Of a stretch of DNA of 64,000 nucleotides, positions 26,048-35,192 are shown piece by piece. Source of the DNA: Roseovarius sp. (GTDB taxonomy: Bacteria; Pseudomonadota; Alphaproteobacteria; Rhodobacterales; Rhodobacteraceae); the NCBI RefSeq assembly GCF_027019125.1, contig NZ_JALUXE010000014.1, forward strand, positions 114,617 through 178,616. The letters run 5' to 3'. Below the pieces are notes generated by a model, which did not search any database, was not told the DNA's origin, and was given only the letters and a program-made list of their open reading frames with translations. The translations under genes were made by a program, and so were the position numbers. Each line of letters begins with the position of its first letter. Position 1 is the stretch's first letter.

Positions 26048-26167
26048 GCAAAAATTTTGCAGAAATGACCAAAGCCGCCCTGCAAATTTTTGCAAAGCGG
26101 CTTTTTTTGTTCACGCCACCGGAAATTGTAAGAAACTTTGCAAATCCGCAAAGATTTTTCCTGCAAA
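26048..26167. promoter_or_regulatory. Cluster of TTTGCAAA-type elements (ScfR/PccR-like sites)
   Basis: Between maeB and prpE there are two exact TTTGCAAA octamers (26089-26096, 26137-26144) and several close variants: GCAAAAATTTTGC (26048-26060), TGCAAA (26081), CGCAAAG (26147) and TGCAAAC (26162). The ScfR family member PccR of Rhodobacter sphaeroides binds pairs of TTTGCAAA and controls propionyl-CoA assimilation. The spacing here is not the published N4 between octamers, so the exact regulator is uncertain, but the target gene (propionyl-CoA synthetase) fits. Confidence 0.6.
26071..26110 (+). terminator. Terminator-like extended palindrome
   Basis: AAAGCCGC (26071-26078) pairs with GCGGCTTT (26097-26104), and the inner GCAAA pairs with TTTGC around the same centre. 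The plus strand continues with a T run to 26109. Both flanking genes are on the minus strand, where only three T residues close the stem. It may be a terminator for an antisense transcript, or an operator whose symmetry mimics one. Confidence 0.45.
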
Positions 26168-26175
26168 CCCTGATT

Positions 26176-28455
26176 CTACCCGTAATGCGCCACCGGTGTT
26201 CCCGCGATCGCCGCCATGTTGAGCAGACCCCGCGCGGTGATCGACGGCGTGACGATATGCGCACGGTTGCCCATCCCCATCAGGATCGGCCCCACTTCGA
26301 GCCCCCCCGCTTTCATCTTGAGGATGTTGCGCACGCCCGACGCGGCATCGGCATAGGCAAACACCAGCACATTCGCAGCCCCCTGCATCCGGTTGCCCGG
26401 CAACAGCCGCTCGCGCAACTCGGGGTCAAGTGCGGCATCAATCGTCATCTCACCCTCATAGGTGAAATCACGCGGCGCCTCGTCCAGGAGTGCAATCGCC
26501 TGCCGCAACCGCTCTGCCCCCTCGTCCGGCTGGTTGCCGAATTGCGATTGCGAACAGAACGCAACCTTGGGCGCGATGCCGAACCGCCGCACATGTCGCG
26601 CGGCCCCGATCGCGGTCTCGGCCAGTTGCGCCGGATTCGGCGTCACCCGCACATGGGTATCGGCGATAAAGAGCGGCCCGTCTTCGAGGATCATCATGCT
26701 CAGCGCCCCATGCGGGCGGCGGGTTTCGTCCTGGAGAACCTGATTGACGTATTTCATATGCCAGCGGAATTCGCCAAAGGTCCCGCAGATCAGGCTGTCG
26801 GCCTCGTTGCGATGCACCATGACCGCGCCAATCGCTGTGATATTTGTGCGCATGATGGCGCGTGCCAGATCCGGCGTGACCCCCTTGCGCGCCATGAGCC
26901 CATGATAGGTCTCCCAATAATCGCGATAGCGCGGATCGTCCTGCGGGTTGACGATGTTGAAATCCCGCTCCGGCCGGATCGAGAGCCCGGCCCGCTCGCA
27001 GCGTCGTGCAATCACCTCGGGACGGCCGATCAGGATCGGCTGCTCCGTGGTTTCCTCCAGAATGGCCTGCGCTGCGCGCAGCACCCGCTCATCCTCGCCT
27101 TCCGCGAACACGATCCGCCGCGAGGCGGTGGACGCCGCCTGAAAGACCGGCCGCATGAGCAGCGCCGACTTGAACTTGCTGGCATCGAGCCCTGCCTTGT
27201 AGGCCTCCAGATCCGCAATGGGACGCGCCGCCACACCGCTCTCCATTGCCGCCCGCGCAACCGCGGTCGAGACAACCCCGGACAGGCGCGGATCGAACGG
27301 CTTGGGGATCAGGTAATCCGCGCCAAACGTCATCTGCTCGCCGTGATAGGCCGCCGCCGCCTCGGCGCTGGTCGAGGCGCGCGCCAATTCCGCGATCCCC
27401 TGCACACAAGCCACCTGCATCGCATCATTGATCTCGGTCGCGCCTACATCGAGCGCACCCCGGAAAATGAACGGGAAACACAGCACGTTGTTGACCTGGT
27501 TGGGAAAATCGGACCGCCCCGTGGCAATGATCGCATCCGGCACCGCTTCGCGCGCCGCGTCGGGCATGATCTCGGGGTCCGGATTGGCCAGCGCAAAGAC
27601 GATAGGTCGCTTGGCCATCGACTTGACCATGTCGGGGGTCAGGATATTGGGCCCCGACAGCCCGAGGAACAGGTCCGCCCCGCCGATCACCTCGCCCAGC
27701 GTCCGCAGCTCGGTCGCCTGCGCAAAGGCGGCCTTTTCCGGATTCATGTCCACCTCGCGGCCCACATGCACCAGCCCGTGAATATCGCAGAGCCAGATGT
27801 TCTCGCGCTTGACGCCCAACTTGACCAGCATGTTGAGACAGGCAATCCCCGCCGCCCCGCCGCCGGTCGAGACCACCTTGATGTCCTCGAATTTCTTGCC
27901 CGCCACATGCAGCGCATTGGTGGCCGCAGCGCCCACCACAATCGCCGTGCCGTGCTGATCATCGTGGAAAACCGGGATGTTCATCCGCTCGCGGCAAATT
28001 CGTTCAACGACAAAACAATCCGGCGCCTTGATGTCCTCAAGGTTGACCGCTCCGAATGTCGGCTCCAGCGCGCAGACAATCGCGGCCAGCTTTTCGGGAT
28101 CGCTTTCGTTCACTTCGATGTCGAAACAGTCGATGTTGGCGAATTTCTTGAAGAGAACCGCCTTGCCCTCCATCACCGGCTTGGAGGCAAGCGCCCCGAT
28201 ATTGCCAAGCCCGAGCACCGCAGAGCCATTGGTGACAACCGCCACCAGGTTGCCGCGCGTCGTGTATTTCGAGGCAGTGGCCGGATCGGCCTTGATCTCA
28301 AGACAGGCCTCCGCCACGCCGGGGCTGTAGGCGCGCGACAGATCGCGGCCATTGGCCATGGGCTTGGTTGCGCGGATCTCCAGCTTTCCGGGCCGGGGCA
28401 ACGCGTGATAATCGAGCGCCGCCTGACGGGTGGCTTCCTTTTGGCTGTCGGTCAT
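26176..28455 (-). CDS. maeB: NADP-dependent malic enzyme (MaeB hybrid)
   Basis: The 759-residue protein combines a malic enzyme with a phosphotransacetylase-like tail. Residues to about 160 form the malic N domain ('[15 protein letters not shown]', '[17 protein letters not shown]'), 160-420 the NAD(P)-binding domain ('[17 protein letters not shown]'), and about 430-759 the PTA-like domain ('[17 protein letters not shown]', '[19 protein letters not shown]'). The tail senses acetyl-CoA in studied enzymes and is not catalytic. The enzyme makes pyruvate and NADPH from malate, needed when growing on acids such as propionate or acetate. The ATG at 28455 was chosen over 28464 for ribosome-site spacing. 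It precedes prpE on the same strand. Confidence 0.94.
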   Translation of the reverse strand: MTDSQKEATRQAALDYHALPRPGKLEIRATKPMANGRDLSRAYSPGVAEACLEIKADPATASKYTTRGNLVAVVTNGSAVLGLGNIGALASKPVMEGKAVLFKKFANIDCFDIEVNESDPEKLAAIVCALEPTFGAVNLEDIKAPDCFVVERICRERMNIPVFHDDQHGTAIVVGAAATNALHVAGKKFEDIKVVSTGGGAAGIACLNMLVKLGVKRENIWLCDIHGLVHVGREVDMNPEKAAFAQATELRTLGEVIGGADLFLGLSGPNILTPDMVKSMAKRPIVFALANPDPEIMPDAAREAVPDAIIATGRSDFPNQVNNVLCFPFIFRGALDVGATEINDAMQVACVQGIAELARASTSAEAAAAYHGEQMTFGADYLIPKPFDPRLSGVVSTAVARAAMESGVAARPIADLEAYKAGLDASKFKSALLMRPVFQAASTASRRIVFAEGEDERVLRAAQAILEETTEQPILIGRPEVIARRCERAGLSIRPERDFNIVNPQDDPRYRDYWETYHGLMARKGVTPDLARAIMRTNITAIGAVMVHRNEADSLICGTFGEFRWHMKYVNQVLQDETRRPHGALSMMILEDGPLFIADTHVRVTPNPAQLAETAIGAARHVRRFGIAPKVAFCSQSQFGNQPDEGAERLRQAIALLDEAPRDFTYEGEMTIDAALDPELRERLLPGNRMQGAANVLVFAYADAASGVRNILKMKAGGLEVGPILMGMGNRAHIVTPSITARGLLNMAAIAGTPVAHYG

Positions 28456-28480
28456 GATCCTCATCTCCCTGCGGGCAATA

Positions 28481-28498
28481 TAGTTTAATATTAAACTA
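28481..28498. promoter_or_regulatory. Perfect 18-base palindrome upstream of maeB
   Basis: TAGTTTAATATTAAACTA is perfectly symmetrical (9 + 9) and lies 26-43 bases before the maeB start. It is AT-rich in a GC-rich context. The size and form fit a MarR- or TetR-family dimer site. The divergent upp gene starts 161 bases away and could share it. Confidence 0.6.
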
Positions 28499-28659
28499 CC
28501 GCTACGGCATGCTCATATCACGCCCCCGCGATTTTTCAAGCCCGAGCTTGCACTGCCACGCCGCGCCGTGCAATCCCGTTTGCGCGCGGCACATCCCGAC
28601 GTTGCCCTCGGGCGCGTTTTCTGGAATGACGGAACGCACCGCAGCGCAAGAGGCCCGCC

Positions 28660-29292
28660 ATGTTTCCGAATCTCACCATCGTCGATCACCCGCTCGTGCA
28701 ACACAAGCTCACCCTGATGCGGCAAAAGGAAACCTCCACCGCCGTCTTTCGCCAGCTTCTGCGCGAAATCAGCCAGTTGCTCGCCTACGAGATCACGCGC
28801 GAATTGCCGATGACCACACGGGCCATCGACACGCCGCTGATGGAAATGGACGCCCCTGTCCTCGCCGGGCGCAAACTCGCGCTCATTTCGATCCTGCGCG
28901 CGGGCAACGGTCTGCTCGATGGCATGTTGGAGCTGATCCCCTCGGCGCGCGTCGGCTTTGTCGGCCTCTACCGTGACGAGGTCACGCTTCAACCGGTCAA
29001 ATATTACTTCAAGGTTCCCGAGCAACTTGGCGAACGCCTCTCGATTGTGGTCGATCCGATGCTGGCCACCGGCAATTCCTCCGCCGCCGCCGTGACCATG
29101 CTGAAAGAGGCGGGCGCCCGCGACATCCGCTTTCTCTGCCTGCTTGCCGCCCCCGAAGGTGTCGCACGCATGCAAGAGGCGCATCCCGATGTGCCCGTCG
29201 TCACGGCCGCTCTCGACAAGCGCTTGAATGACAAGGGTTATATTCTGCCAGGGCTAGGGGATGCGGGTGACCGCATGTTCGGCACTAAATAA
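28660..29292 (+). CDS. upp: Uracil phosphoribosyltransferase
   Basis: This pyrimidine salvage enzyme makes UMP from uracil and PRPP. The 210-residue protein has '[14 protein letters not shown]', '[14 protein letters not shown]', the PRPP loop in '[19 protein letters not shown]', and the uracil-binding end '[20 protein letters not shown]'. The usual 'ATGGS' of the loop reads 'ATGNS', as in many alphaproteobacteria. It is a single gene; a hairpin region and the SPOR gene follow. Confidence 0.97.
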   Translation: MFPNLTIVDHPLVQHKLTLMRQKETSTAVFRQLLREISQLLAYEITRELPMTTRAIDTPLMEMDAPVLAGRKLALISILRAGNGLLDGMLELIPSARVGFVGLYRDEVTLQPVKYYFKVPEQLGERLSIVVDPMLATGNSSAAAVTMLKEAGARDIRFLCLLAAPEGVARMQEAHPDVPVVTAALDKRLNDKGYILPGLGDAGDRMFGTK

Positions 29293-29332
29293 GCCAATTA
29301 CTGTTTACTAAACAGCAAAAATAAGGCAACCT

Positions 29333-29354
29333 GCCCCCAATTGATGTTGGGGGC
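29333..29354 (+). promoter_or_regulatory. Hairpin that pairs with the ribosome-binding site
   Basis: GCCCCCAA (29333-29340), a 6-base loop TTGATG, and TTGGGGGC (29347-29354) form a perfect 8-base stem. The 3' arm contains the only G-rich Shine-Dalgarno sequence, four bases before the ATG at 29358. In the RNA the site would be hidden when the stem is folded. Upstream, CTGTTT-ACT-AAACAG (29301-29315) is a second small inverted repeat in an AT-rich stretch that may belong to the promoter. Confidence 0.55.
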
Positions 29355-29357
29355 GTA

Positions 29358-30734
29358 ATGAGACTTTCACCACTTGCCATTTTGGCGTCGACCGTCCTGC
29401 TGCTTGGCACGGTCGATCTGTCCGCACAGACCCTGCGCACTCCTGCGGAACCCGCCGAATTCCCGCCCAGCAGCTATCAGGGTCGGCAATATGTCGATAG
29501 CGCCGGATGCGTCTTTGTGCGCGCGGGCGTCGCGGGGAATGTCACTTGGGTTCCACGCATCACACGGGGCCGCGATCAGCTCTGCGGCTTCCAACCCAGC
29601 CTCGCCCCCAGCGCTCAGGCCGCCGCCCCGGCAGCCGCGCAGCCCGTGGCACAGGCCGCCCCCAAACCCACGCCGCCAGCCCGTACCGCACCGGCACCCA
29701 CCGCACCCCGCGTCGCCACGGCGCCCGCACCGTCCCCGGTCGCCGCCCCCGTGGTCGCGACCCAGCCGCGGCCTCGCACAGCCCCGGTCCAGGTGGCCTC
29801 TGGCACACCGCTCAGCGCCCTGCGCCCCGAGGCCGATCCGCGCCCCGTGGCCCTGCGCCCCGCCACAACCAGCGCGGCCCCTGCCCCCTCTGCCCGCGCC
29901 GTGCGCCTGACCCAACCGGATCCCGCACGCAGCGCCTGCGCCAACCTCTCGCCCGTGTCCGCCGCCTACACCGTCCAGCACAAGGGCTCTCCGGTGCGCT
30001 GCGGCCCGCAAAAATCGGCACATGTGACCTATGGCAACGGCGGCAGCCGCTCGCTTGCGCCGCGCCCGGGCACTCCGGCCACGCCCGAAACCGTGCCGCC
30101 CTTTACCCGCGTCGCCCCGGCCCGCGTCTATGCCAGCCAGCAGACCAGCCTCGCCGGCATCTCGGTCCCCCCCGGCATGCAGCCGGTATGGGAGGATGAC
30201 CGCCTCAACCCCTACCGCGCGCACCAGACCTTCGAAGGGCGCGACCAGATGCTGCTGATGTGGACCAACTCCGTGCCGCAGCGCCTGATTGACCGGCGCA
30301 CGGGAACCGACGTGATCCACCAGTACCCCGGCCTGCAACCGCCCTACACCAGTTTCGAGGCGCAGCGCGCCGCCGGTGTCACCGTCGCCACCCAAGGCCG
30401 CTACGTCCCCGCCCCGATCACGGCCCGGCAAGTGGCACAGGCCAATACGCAACGCGCCACGGTCTCGACCCGTTCGACGCCCGCCAAGGATGCACCGAGC
30501 GCACCCAGCCACCGCTATGCACAGGCCGGTCTCTTTGCCGATCCGGCACAGGCGCAGGCCGCAGCCCAGCGTATCGCCGCCTCCGGGCTTCCGGCACGGC
30601 GCGGCAGCGTCACGCGTGACGGGCGCACGCTTACCCTCGTGCTGGCCGGCCCCTTCGCCACGCAATCGCAACTCAGCGCCGGGGCCGACCGCCTGCGCGC
30701 CATGGGGTTCAGCAACGTCACCTTGCGAAAGTGA
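29358..30734 (+). CDS. Secreted SPOR-domain protein
   Basis: The 458-residue protein has a signal peptide (about residues 1-24, 'LAILASTVLLLGTVDLSAQ'). A cysteine-containing N-terminal domain with 'YVDSAGCVFVRAGVAGNVTW' follows, then a low-complexity Ala/Pro region (about 85-200). A second conserved part has 'VWEDDRLNPYRAHQTFEGRD'. The C-terminal SPOR domain (about 385-458, 'YAQAGLFADPAQAQAAAQRI') would bind denuded peptidoglycan at division sites. Such two-part SPOR proteins are common in Rhodobacterales but poorly characterised. The ribosome-binding site lies inside a hairpin. Confidence 0.85.
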   Translation: MRLSPLAILASTVLLLGTVDLSAQTLRTPAEPAEFPPSSYQGRQYVDSAGCVFVRAGVAGNVTWVPRITRGRDQLCGFQPSLAPSAQAAAPAAAQPVAQAAPKPTPPARTAPAPTAPRVATAPAPSPVAAPVVATQPRPRTAPVQVASGTPLSALRPEADPRPVALRPATTSAAPAPSARAVRLTQPDPARSACANLSPVSAAYTVQHKGSPVRCGPQKSAHVTYGNGGSRSLAPRPGTPATPETVPPFTRVAPARVYASQQTSLAGISVPPGMQPVWEDDRLNPYRAHQTFEGRDQMLLMWTNSVPQRLIDRRTGTDVIHQYPGLQPPYTSFEAQRAAGVTVATQGRYVPAPITARQVAQANTQRATVSTRSTPAKDAPSAPSHRYAQAGLFADPAQAQAAAQRIAASGLPARRGSVTRDGRTLTLVLAGPFATQSQLSAGADRLRAMGFSNVTLRK

Positions 30735-30749
30735 GGCAAGGGCGGCGGC

Positions 30750-31748
30750 TTAGCCCCGCCGCCCGATCAGCCGTGCCATATCCAGCATGCGGCAGGAAAA
30801 TCCCCACTCATTGTCATACCAGCCAAAGACCCGCAGCAGCCCGCCGACCGAAACCGAGGTCTGCGGCCCTGCCACGATCAGGCTCTCGGCACGTGCGCGC
30901 AGGTCCGACGACACCAGCGGCGCCTCGGTCCAGCCCAGCCACGCATGCCGCGCCGCCGCCTCTTGCAGGTGGGCATTGACGCCCTCCGCCGTCACATCGG
31001 CGCGCAGTTGCACCACCAGATCAATGCAGGACACGCTCGCCACCGGCACGCGGATGGCCCGCGCCTCGATCCGCCCCTCAAGACCGGGCAGAACCAGCCC
31101 CGTCTGATGCTGGGCGCTCGTGGTCGTGGGCACCATCGACAGGGCAGCGGCGCGGCTGCGCTCGGGCGCATCGCGTGGCTTGTCCACCGTGGGCTGACTG
31201 CCGGTGTAGCAATGTACCGTCGTCATCTGCCCGCTGACGATGCCATAGGCCTCGTCCAGAAGCCGCGCCAAAGGTGCCAGCGCATTGGTCGTGCAAGAGG
31301 CATTGGAAATGATCCGGTGATCACCCAGATCGCCCTCGTTCGCCCCGATCACCAGCGTCACATCCGCCTCCGCCGAGGGGCCAGAGACCAGAACCGCCCG
31401 CGCACCCGCCTGCAAGCCCCGCTCGGCCACCGCGCGCTTGCCGCCCATGCCGGTGCATTCCAGCACGAGATCGACGCCGCTCAGGTCCAGCGTGCTCAGA
31501 TCGCGCGCCGCATGAAACGGAATCTCCTGCCCGTCCACCACCAGAACACCGGGCCGCGTCGTGACCACACCGGGCCAGGGGCCAAACACGCTGTCATATT
31601 GAAAGAGATAGGCGCAGGTCTCGAGCGGCTCGATATCGTTGATGCAGACCAGCTCAAACGCCGCCCCCTCGCGCATCAGGATACGCAGGATGGTGCGGCC
31701 AATCCGGCCAAACCCGTTGATGGCAATACGAATACGGTCCTCAGACAT
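30750..31748 (-). CDS. gap: Glyceraldehyde-3-phosphate dehydrogenase paralogue
   Basis: The 332-residue protein has the GAPDH Rossmann start 'IAINGFGRIGRTILRIL', the active-site 'ISNASCTTNALAPL' with Cys about 152, 'TVHCYTGSQPTVDKP', and 'WYDNEWGFSCRMLDMA'. It departs from typical gap in the stretch 'PRDAPERSRAAALSMVPTT', so it may be a second, divergent isozyme, or act on another aldose phosphate such as erythrose 4-phosphate. It is alone, convergent with the SPOR gene, with a GC-rich hairpin (30740-30764) over its stop codon. Confidence 0.88.
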   Translation of the reverse strand: MSEDRIRIAINGFGRIGRTILRILMREGAAFELVCINDIEPLETCAYLFQYDSVFGPWPGVVTTRPGVLVVDGQEIPFHAARDLSTLDLSGVDLVLECTGMGGKRAVAERGLQAGARAVLVSGPSAEADVTLVIGANEGDLGDHRIISNASCTTNALAPLARLLDEAYGIVSGQMTTVHCYTGSQPTVDKPRDAPERSRAAALSMVPTTTSAQHQTGLVLPGLEGRIEARAIRVPVASVSCIDLVVQLRADVTAEGVNAHLQEAAARHAWLGWTEAPLVSSDLRARAESLIVAGPQTSVSVGGLLRVFGWYDNEWGFSCRMLDMARLIGRRG

Positions 31749-31823
31749 GGTGCCCTCCCGGCAGACAGGTCAACACCGCTGACATTGCTGTGCCGATCCG
31801 GGAAACACCAGCCCCGAAACATA

Positions 31824-31835
31824 ATTTGATCAAAT
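31824..31835. promoter_or_regulatory. Palindrome upstream of the GAPDH gene
   Basis: ATTTGATCAAAT is a perfect 12-base palindrome, about 76-87 bases before the GAPDH start. It is not an FNR site because the half-sites lack the 4-base spacer. It could bind a LacI- or LysR-type regulator of central metabolism. Confidence 0.35.
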
Positions 31836-31854
31836 CCGGGCGCGCTACCCCCGC

Positions 31855-32517
31855 TCAGGCCTGAACCCAAGGATCAGATTGGGCCACATCGCGCGGGGCC
31901 GCCGTCAGACCGTTCATCCGCGCCATGGCCAGAACCAGCCCCCGCGCCTCGGTCAGCGACAACACCTCATAGCGTGGCCCCGCGCGCTCTTGCGCATAGT
32001 CCAGCAGGTTGCAAGACGCCGGGCAGAGCGCCATCAGGCCGTTCTCCGCGAAAATCACCTGCTCGCTCTCGAAGTGCAGCACGACCACCTCGGCGCCCGG
32101 TTCGGGCATCACCCGTGCAACCCCCGGTGCTGCCTCCAGCGCCACACCGGGCAAGAGCGCAAAGGGATCGCCCCACAGCGTCTCGGCCAGATCGCTCTCA
32201 ACCATCAGCACCTGATGTGGCATCACGCGCAGCGGCGCACGATTGCCCAAAACCCCGCGCCCGACGTCCAGTGGCCAGAACCGCTGAGGACAGGCGGTCT
32301 CACCCGTCCAGACCCGATGCCGCGTCACACCGCATAGCTGCTGCATACCCGAGTCAAAGGTCACGACGCGATCACCCGCGCAAAGCGCCTGCACCGGACG
32401 CCAACCATGGCTCGTGGCCACCCGCGTCCCGCTCAGCAGGCCGCTCAGCACCCCGGCAGGTTCCTCCACCCGTTCCCGCGCTGTTTCGCGTTCCGTTATA
32501 CCAAACAAACCCAGCAT
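31855..32517 (-). CDS. Hint-domain protein lacking the catalytic cysteine
   Basis: The 220-residue protein matches the Hint (hedgehog/intein) module of secreted roseobacter proteins: 'SGTRVATSHGWRPVQAL', 'GDRVVTFDSG', 'LRVMPHQVLMVESDLAE' and 'FESEQVIFAENGLMAL'. In active Hint modules the block starts with Cys (CFTxGT...); here that position is Gly26, so N-S acyl shift should not be possible. No signal peptide is visible. The ATG at 32517 was chosen over an unsupported start at 32559. It lies two genes away from a Hint protein that does have the cysteine. Confidence 0.75.
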   Translation of the reverse strand: MLGLFGITERETARERVEEPAGVLSGLLSGTRVATSHGWRPVQALCAGDRVVTFDSGMQQLCGVTRHRVWTGETACPQRFWPLDVGRGVLGNRAPLRVMPHQVLMVESDLAETLWGDPFALLPGVALEAAPGVARVMPEPGAEVVVLHFESEQVIFAENGLMALCPASCNLLDYAQERAGPRYEVLSLTEARGLVLAMARMNGLTAAPRDVAQSDPWVQA

Positions 32518-32726
32518 ACAGGTCCCGGCCCCTTTGCATGAATTTCTACTGCCCCACAACGATGGGCGCGCTCTCGGACCCGACGACTAAGGCATAGTTA
32601 ACGTGACCCGTTTTGGGTCGAATTCAGGCAGGAATGTGGCACCGTCGCAGCCGGGTGGACAACGCGATCATAGCCGCATGATTGGCATCCAAGGCCCGGG
32701 CAATCTCACGAACTTGTCAGCGGCGC

Positions 32727-33368
32727 TCAGAACCGATAGCCGAATCGTGCGATGTCCTCGGCGGCACACTCCGCCACGATCTGCACCGTCCGGGCGTCAT
32801 AATACTCGGCATAGGGGCCCCGCTCCGAGCGATTGGCCGGGGTCACCTCCAGCGTGAATCCCAGATGCGCCCAGAGCGGTGCTGCATCCTCTTCCAGATG
32901 CTCGAGCCGGATAAAGAGCCGACAATACTCGCGCCCGTCCGCCGCCGTCATGTAATGCCGCGCCGGGGTCGCGCGGAGCGCGGCCTGCGTCTCGGGCGCC
33001 GCCAGAAAGCCATTGAAATCGCGGTCCTTGGCCAGATGCACCGCCGGGTGATCGAAATCCTGCCCGCGCAGCCAGTGATAATAGCTCACCATCCGGTCCC
33101 AGGGGTTGCGCACCAGCGTAAAGGTAAAGGCTGCCGCAACCTGCTCGGCGCTCACCAGCCCGTCGATGTCGCTCAGCGTCGAATGTTTCCACAGCCGCCC
33201 ACGCGTCTCGACACCGCGCAACCGCGCCCGCCTGCGGCGCGCCTTGGGTGTGTCGCCGATCAGAATATCCTCGGCCTGCGCGCGCGCCTCCAGCGCCAGC
33301 GACAGTGCGGTGCCGCCGGTCTTGGGAATATGCACGAAAATGTAATTGCGGCCGGGCGAAATGATCAT
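32727..33368 (-). CDS. Sulfotransferase family protein
   Basis: The 213-residue protein is a Sulfotransfer_2-type enzyme. It has the PAPS 5'-phosphosulfate loop near the N terminus ('FVHIPKTGGTALSLAL', residues 11-26) and the 3'-phosphate element 'FTLVRNPWDRMVSYYHW' (about residues 86-102). Such enzymes transfer sulfate from PAPS to carbohydrate or other hydroxyl groups. It is encoded between two Hint-domain genes on the same strand, which is suggestive of a role in surface or secreted material, but the acceptor is unknown. Confidence 0.85.
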   Translation of the reverse strand: MIISPGRNYIFVHIPKTGGTALSLALEARAQAEDILIGDTPKARRRRARLRGVETRGRLWKHSTLSDIDGLVSAEQVAAAFTFTLVRNPWDRMVSYYHWLRGQDFDHPAVHLAKDRDFNGFLAAPETQAALRATPARHYMTAADGREYCRLFIRLEHLEEDAAPLWAHLGFTLEVTPANRSERGPYAEYYDARTVQIVAECAAEDIARFGYRF

Positions 33369-33423
33369 GCCTCCACCCTAGCCGCTGCACCGCCACGCGA
33401 AAGCCCTTTTCGCCCGCGTCCCC

Positions 33424-35025
33424 TCAGCGCATCGCGTCAACCAGCACCCGCGCCTCATGGGCACGCAGATCAGACCGTGCGCTCGGCCCGTAATCTGCGC
33501 CGCCTTGGGCAAATATATCTGGAAAAAGCCTGCGCAGCTCCGCCTCTGTCTCGGCATCGAAACTGCCCCGCGTCATCTGGCCGGGATGATAGCTCTCACT
33601 CCAGAGCCCATTGCCGCGCACGATTTCATGCTGGTCAAACAGCAGATGCACATAGATCACCGCCGCGCCGTCACAGCGCCGCGTGATCGAGCACTCATTG
33701 ATCAGCGCCACCGCCTTGACCAGCACCTGAGGCGCCCCAAACAGCAATTCCGCATGCGGCGAGGCCACGAGGATACGGTGATTGGGCGACAGTTCCAGCG
33801 CCGCGTGCCGCCCCAGCGCGTTGGCGGCCAGAGCCACCGGCGCATCCGCGCCCATTGCCCGCCTCGGGCTCCGCCCGATCCAGCGCAGGGGCTGCGGCCC
33901 ATGATCCAGCGTCAGCACCAGATCGCCGGGGCGCAGCGCCTCGATCGCGACCGGGCCCGTGGGCGTGTCGATCAGCGTGCCTTGGGTAAAGCAGGGCGCC
34001 ACCGTGTTCAGCGTGACAAAGCCCACGTCGGTATTGCCGAACTCGTCGGCCACCGTATAGGACAGCATGTTCGACGTGCCCACCGCCTCGGCGGAGGTCA
34101 CAAGCACGAACCCCGTCGCCGTCATCTCAAGCGTCTCGCCCGTGGCAAGCGTGATCGTATCGCCCACGACCACCGGCTGACCGTTGACCTCGGTTATGGT
34201 CAGCGTCCCGCCCACCGAACTCGTGTCATTGGCCAGCAGATCGGTTTCCACCGGCGAAAACGGCGTCACGTCGATCACGTCATCCCCGGCAATCAACGAG
34301 GTCTGGATCGAATTCCCGGCGATCAGCAGGTTGCTGTCCAACGCCCCGTCGCCCCCATCGGCAATGCCGATCTTGATCGTATTGACCTCACCGGCCACCA
34401 CCGGTGCCTTGAGCGTGAGGGTGACGGTGAACCCGTCCATCTCGGTATTGTAGGTGTCGGCCGTCGCGGCGTTATCGACATAGAGGTTGGAGTTGCTGAC
34501 ATCGTTGATGTTGTTGATGGTGATGTCACCGCTGCCCACCGTCAATTCGGCCTGCACCCCGTTGACCCAGACCCCCACGGTATCGTTGAACCCGGAATTG
34601 ACCCATTCGAGGTATTCCTCGGACGAGAACACGATCTGCATGGTCAGCGTGCTGCCCTGGGGCACAAACTCGGCCTCAAAGACCGCCGCGTCGAACGTCG
34701 CCTGCCCCGAGAGCGCGGACAGATCCGCATCCCCCGCCAACCCATGATCGGTCGAGGTATCGGCCACAAGGTTCGGATCCGCCAGAAGGTTCAGCAGACC
34801 GGGATCGTTGGTGACATCCACCGCGTTGCCCGTGGACAGGATCACGCCCGTATCGGATGGCGTCAGATCCGGCGCGACCGTGTCTCCATCGCTATAGATC
34901 CCCGACGCGCTTGCCGCCCCCGTGTAGCTGGCCGAAACGATCGTGATGCCATGGCCGAACATGGCCACGGCCATGTCCATCGCGCTGGCCGTGGTATCAA
35001 TCGGCAGTTCCGAGGCTGTGGCCAT
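33424..35025 (-). CDS. Secreted choice-of-anchor L / Hint-domain protein
   Basis: The 533-residue acidic protein has no classical signal peptide. Residues about 20-235 form a choice-of-anchor L domain ('[19 protein letters not shown]', '[20 protein letters not shown]'), followed by a short cadherin-like '[19 protein letters not shown]' segment. A Hint domain starts at Cys345 ('[20 protein letters not shown]') with the block B histidine in '[15 protein letters not shown]'. This is the layout of roseobacter proteins thought to leave by type I secretion. Self-cleavage at Cys345 is possible. A GGAG ribosome site precedes the ATG. Confidence 0.85.
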   Translation of the reverse strand: MATASELPIDTTASAMDMAVAMFGHGITIVSASYTGAASASGIYSDGDTVAPDLTPSDTGVILSTGNAVDVTNDPGLLNLLADPNLVADTSTDHGLAGDADLSALSGQATFDAAVFEAEFVPQGSTLTMQIVFSSEEYLEWVNSGFNDTVGVWVNGVQAELTVGSGDITINNINDVSNSNLYVDNAATADTYNTEMDGFTVTLTLKAPVVAGEVNTIKIGIADGGDGALDSNLLIAGNSIQTSLIAGDDVIDVTPFSPVETDLLANDTSSVGGTLTITEVNGQPVVVGDTITLATGETLEMTATGFVLVTSAEAVGTSNMLSYTVADEFGNTDVGFVTLNTVAPCFTQGTLIDTPTGPVAIEALRPGDLVLTLDHGPQPLRWIGRSPRRAMGADAPVALAANALGRHAALELSPNHRILVASPHAELLFGAPQVLVKAVALINECSITRRCDGAAVIYVHLLFDQHEIVRGNGLWSESYHPGQMTRGSFDAETEAELRRLFPDIFAQGGADYGPSARSDLRAHEARVLVDAMR

Positions 35026-35192
35026 CTCAAGTCTCCGTGCAGCTTTGCAGAGAGACTGGCACCCGAATTCTCAAGAGCCGTTTAACGCGCACACGCCAAA
35101 CGCTCCCAATTTTAAGTAACCCGGCCACCCGCCGGACACTTGCAAGCCCTGCGTCAACCGCCATATTTGGCTCAGAAACATGGGGAAATCCG

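Noticed and set aside
26071..26167. Exact PccR site TTTGCAAA-N4-TTTGCAAA
   Set aside because: The octamers and variants are present but none of the pairs has the N4 spacing, so only an ScfR-like cluster is claimed.
24093..28488. Long plus-strand open frames opposite prpE and maeB (709 and 845 codons)
   Set aside because: Shadows of strongly supported minus-strand genes; no family motif and atypical composition.
31824..31835. FNR/FnrL box upstream of the GAPDH gene
   Set aside because: TTGATCAA lacks the four-base spacer of TTGAT-N4-ATCAA.
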